A stretch of 12,234 nt of DNA, from contig CANCSY010000078.1 of the NCBI GenBank assembly GCA_947380915.1, positions 1 through 12,234 on the forward strand, written 5' to 3'. The DNA is from Beijerinckiaceae bacterium. GTDB lineage: Bacteria; Pseudomonadota; Alphaproteobacteria; Rhizobiales; Beijerinckiaceae. Of the stretch, positions 11,084 to 12,234 are shown piece after piece. Made by a program: the position numbers and the translations under genes. The notes below the pieces were generated by a model. It made no database searches. It had not been told where the DNA came from and saw nothing but the letters and a program-made list of their open reading frames with translations. Each line of letters begins with the position of its first letter. Position 1 is the stretch's first letter.

Positions 11084-12234
11084 ATGCCCCCGATGCGCAC
11101 TTTGTCCCTCACCCCAGCCTCACTCGCCCGGTCCCCGGTCACAAAGGGCGCGGCCCCGGTCGCCGGAGGCTTGCCCGAATGGAACCTCGGGGATCTCTAT
11201 CCAGCCATGGATTCCCCCGAATATGCGGCGGATATGGCCCGGGCGCTGAGCGATTCCAAAGAGTTCGCTCAAGTCTATCGGGGCAGGCTGGGGGCGCTGG
11301 CGGGCGCGCCCGACGCTTCCGCCAGGCTCTTCGACATGCTTGAGCGTTACGAGGGGCTCGAGGACCTGATCGGGCGAATCATGTCCTATGCGGGCCTGAT
11401 TTACGCTGGCGACACAACCGATCCCCTGCGCGCGAAATTTTTTGGCGACGCCCAGGAAAAAATCACCAACGCCTCGACCGATCTCCTTTTCCTGACCCTG
11501 GAGCTCAATCGCATCGACGATTCCGTGCTGGAAAAGGCCATGAGCGAGGCCCCGCTGTCCCATTACCGGCCATGGCTCGAGGATGTGCGGCGTGAAAAGC
11601 CCTATCAGCTCGAGGACCGGGTCGAGGAACTGTTCCACGAGAAGTCCATCACGGGTCGCGGCGCCTGGAACCGGCTCTTCGACGAGACCATCGCCTCCCT
11701 GCGCTTCAAGGTGGGCGACAAGGAACTGACCCTCGAGCCGACCTTGAACCTCATGCAGGACAAGGAAGCCTCGGTGCGCAAGGAGGCCGCCGAGGCGCTG
11801 GCTGCGACCCTGCGCGCCAACCAGCGCACCTTCACCCTCATCACCAATGTGCTGGCCAAGGACAAGGAGATCGGCGACCGCTGGCGCGGGTTCAAGGATG
11901 TGGCCGATTCCCGCCACCTGTCGAACCGCGTCGAGCGGGAGGTGGTGGATTCGCTCGTGGCGGCGGTGCAGGAGGCCTATCCGCGCCTCTCCCACCGCTA
12001 TTACAAGCTGAAGGCGAAATGGTTCGGCAAGGACCAGCTGGACCATTGGGACCGCAACGCCCCCCTGCCCAATGTGCCCACCCGAACCTATAATTGGGAG
12101 GACGCGCGCCATCTCGTGCTGTCGGCCTATGGGGCTTTCTCCCCGAAAATGGCGGAGATCGCCCGGCGTTTCTTCGACGAACAGTGGATCGACGCCCCCG
12201 TGCGGCCCGGCAAGGCGCCCGGCGCCTTCGCCCA
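11084..12234 (+). CDS. pepF: M3-family oligoendopeptidase (PepF type), N-terminal part
   Basis: The frame is open from the ATG at 11084 to the window end, 383 residues; full-length relatives have about 600. The sequence follows PepF/M3 oligoendopeptidases: LPEWNLGDLYPAMDSPEYAA (30-49), a helical N-terminal domain with SYAGLIYAGDTTDP, the FLTLELNRIDD segment, RPWLEDVRREKPYQLEDRVE, and the start of the catalytic domain with LPNVPTRTYNWEDARHLVLS. These are cytoplasmic zinc enzymes that degrade short peptides. The zinc motif HExGH and its third ligand lie beyond the edge, so activity cannot be judged. ATG 11084 and ATG 11093 are both in frame; neither has a good ribosome site, and the first family-like residues begin about 29 codons later. 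It is divergent from the response-regulator gene, with 172 bp between the start codons. Confidence 0.9.
   Translation, partial: MPPMRTLSLTPASLARSPVTKGAAPVAGGLPEWNLGDLYPAMDSPEYAADMARALSDSKEFAQVYRGRLGALAGAPDASARLFDMLERYEGLEDLIGRIMSYAGLIYAGDTTDPLRAKFFGDAQEKITNASTDLLFLTLELNRIDDSVLEKAMSEAPLSHYRPWLEDVRREKPYQLEDRVEELFHEKSITGRGAWNRLFDETIASLRFKVGDKELTLEPTLNLMQDKEASVRKEAAEALAATLRANQRTFTLITNVLAKDKEIGDRWRGFKDVADSRHLSNRVEREVVDSLVAAVQEAYPRLSHRYYKLKAKWFGKDQLDHWDRNAPLPNVPTRTYNWEDARHLVLSAYGAFSPKMAEIARRFFDEQWIDAPVRPGKAPGAFA

Overview
This window looks like chromosomal DNA of a GC-rich alphaproteobacterium, most likely of the order Hyphomicrobiales (Rhizobiales). The reasons are a GapR/DUF2312 gene (a family typical of Alphaproteobacteria), a CtrA-box-like site, the GC-rich codon use throughout, and an L,D-transpeptidase next to a DUF882 peptidase carrying a long Pro/Ala/Arg tail. 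I see no insertion sequence, phage gene, tRNA, rRNA or CRISPR array. Ten protein genes were found; the two at the edges are cut by the window.

Left part (1-1299): a D-2-hydroxyacid dehydrogenase (N-terminal part only, minus strand) is divergent from an IclR-family regulator (plus strand). The 115-bp region between them carries two 21-bp-spaced direct repeats that overlap a plausible dehydrogenase promoter. IclR control of the dehydrogenase is a reasonable inference.

Middle left (1300-5409): gapR (plus strand) codes for the small chromosome-structuring protein. It converges, with only 7 bp between stop codons, on a four-gene minus-strand ABC importer operon of the NitT/TauT type. The operon order is ATPase, permease, permease, Tat-like or Sec-exported binding protein; the first three genes overlap. 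A long imperfect stem-loop precedes the binding-protein gene and could pair with its ribosome binding site. Upstream of the ATPase a sigma70-like promoter is followed by a perfect 15-bp palindrome at the expected start of transcription. The substrate cannot be told from sequence.

Middle right (5410-10911): three minus-strand genes form a cell-wall block. In transcription order these are an NtrC-like response regulator, an YcbB/LdtD-like L,D-transpeptidase, and a DUF882/MepK-like zinc murein endopeptidase. The last two are expected to make and to cut 3-3 peptidoglycan crosslinks, the same pairing as ycbB-ycbK in E. coli. The regulator has lost key residues of a sigma54 activator (GAFAGA instead of GAFTGA; Walker B Glu-Asn instead of Asp-Glu), so it may act without sigma54. 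The endopeptidase has a tail of roughly 350 residues that includes a decapeptide repeat.

Right end (10912-12234): a divergent region with a CtrA-like box, a short palindrome and an 11-bp-period direct repeat leads into an M3-family oligoendopeptidase (PepF type), cut by the window before its zinc site. I found no wholly new system. The most interesting points are the degenerate regulator over the crosslink make/break pair and the stem-loop in front of the binding-protein gene.
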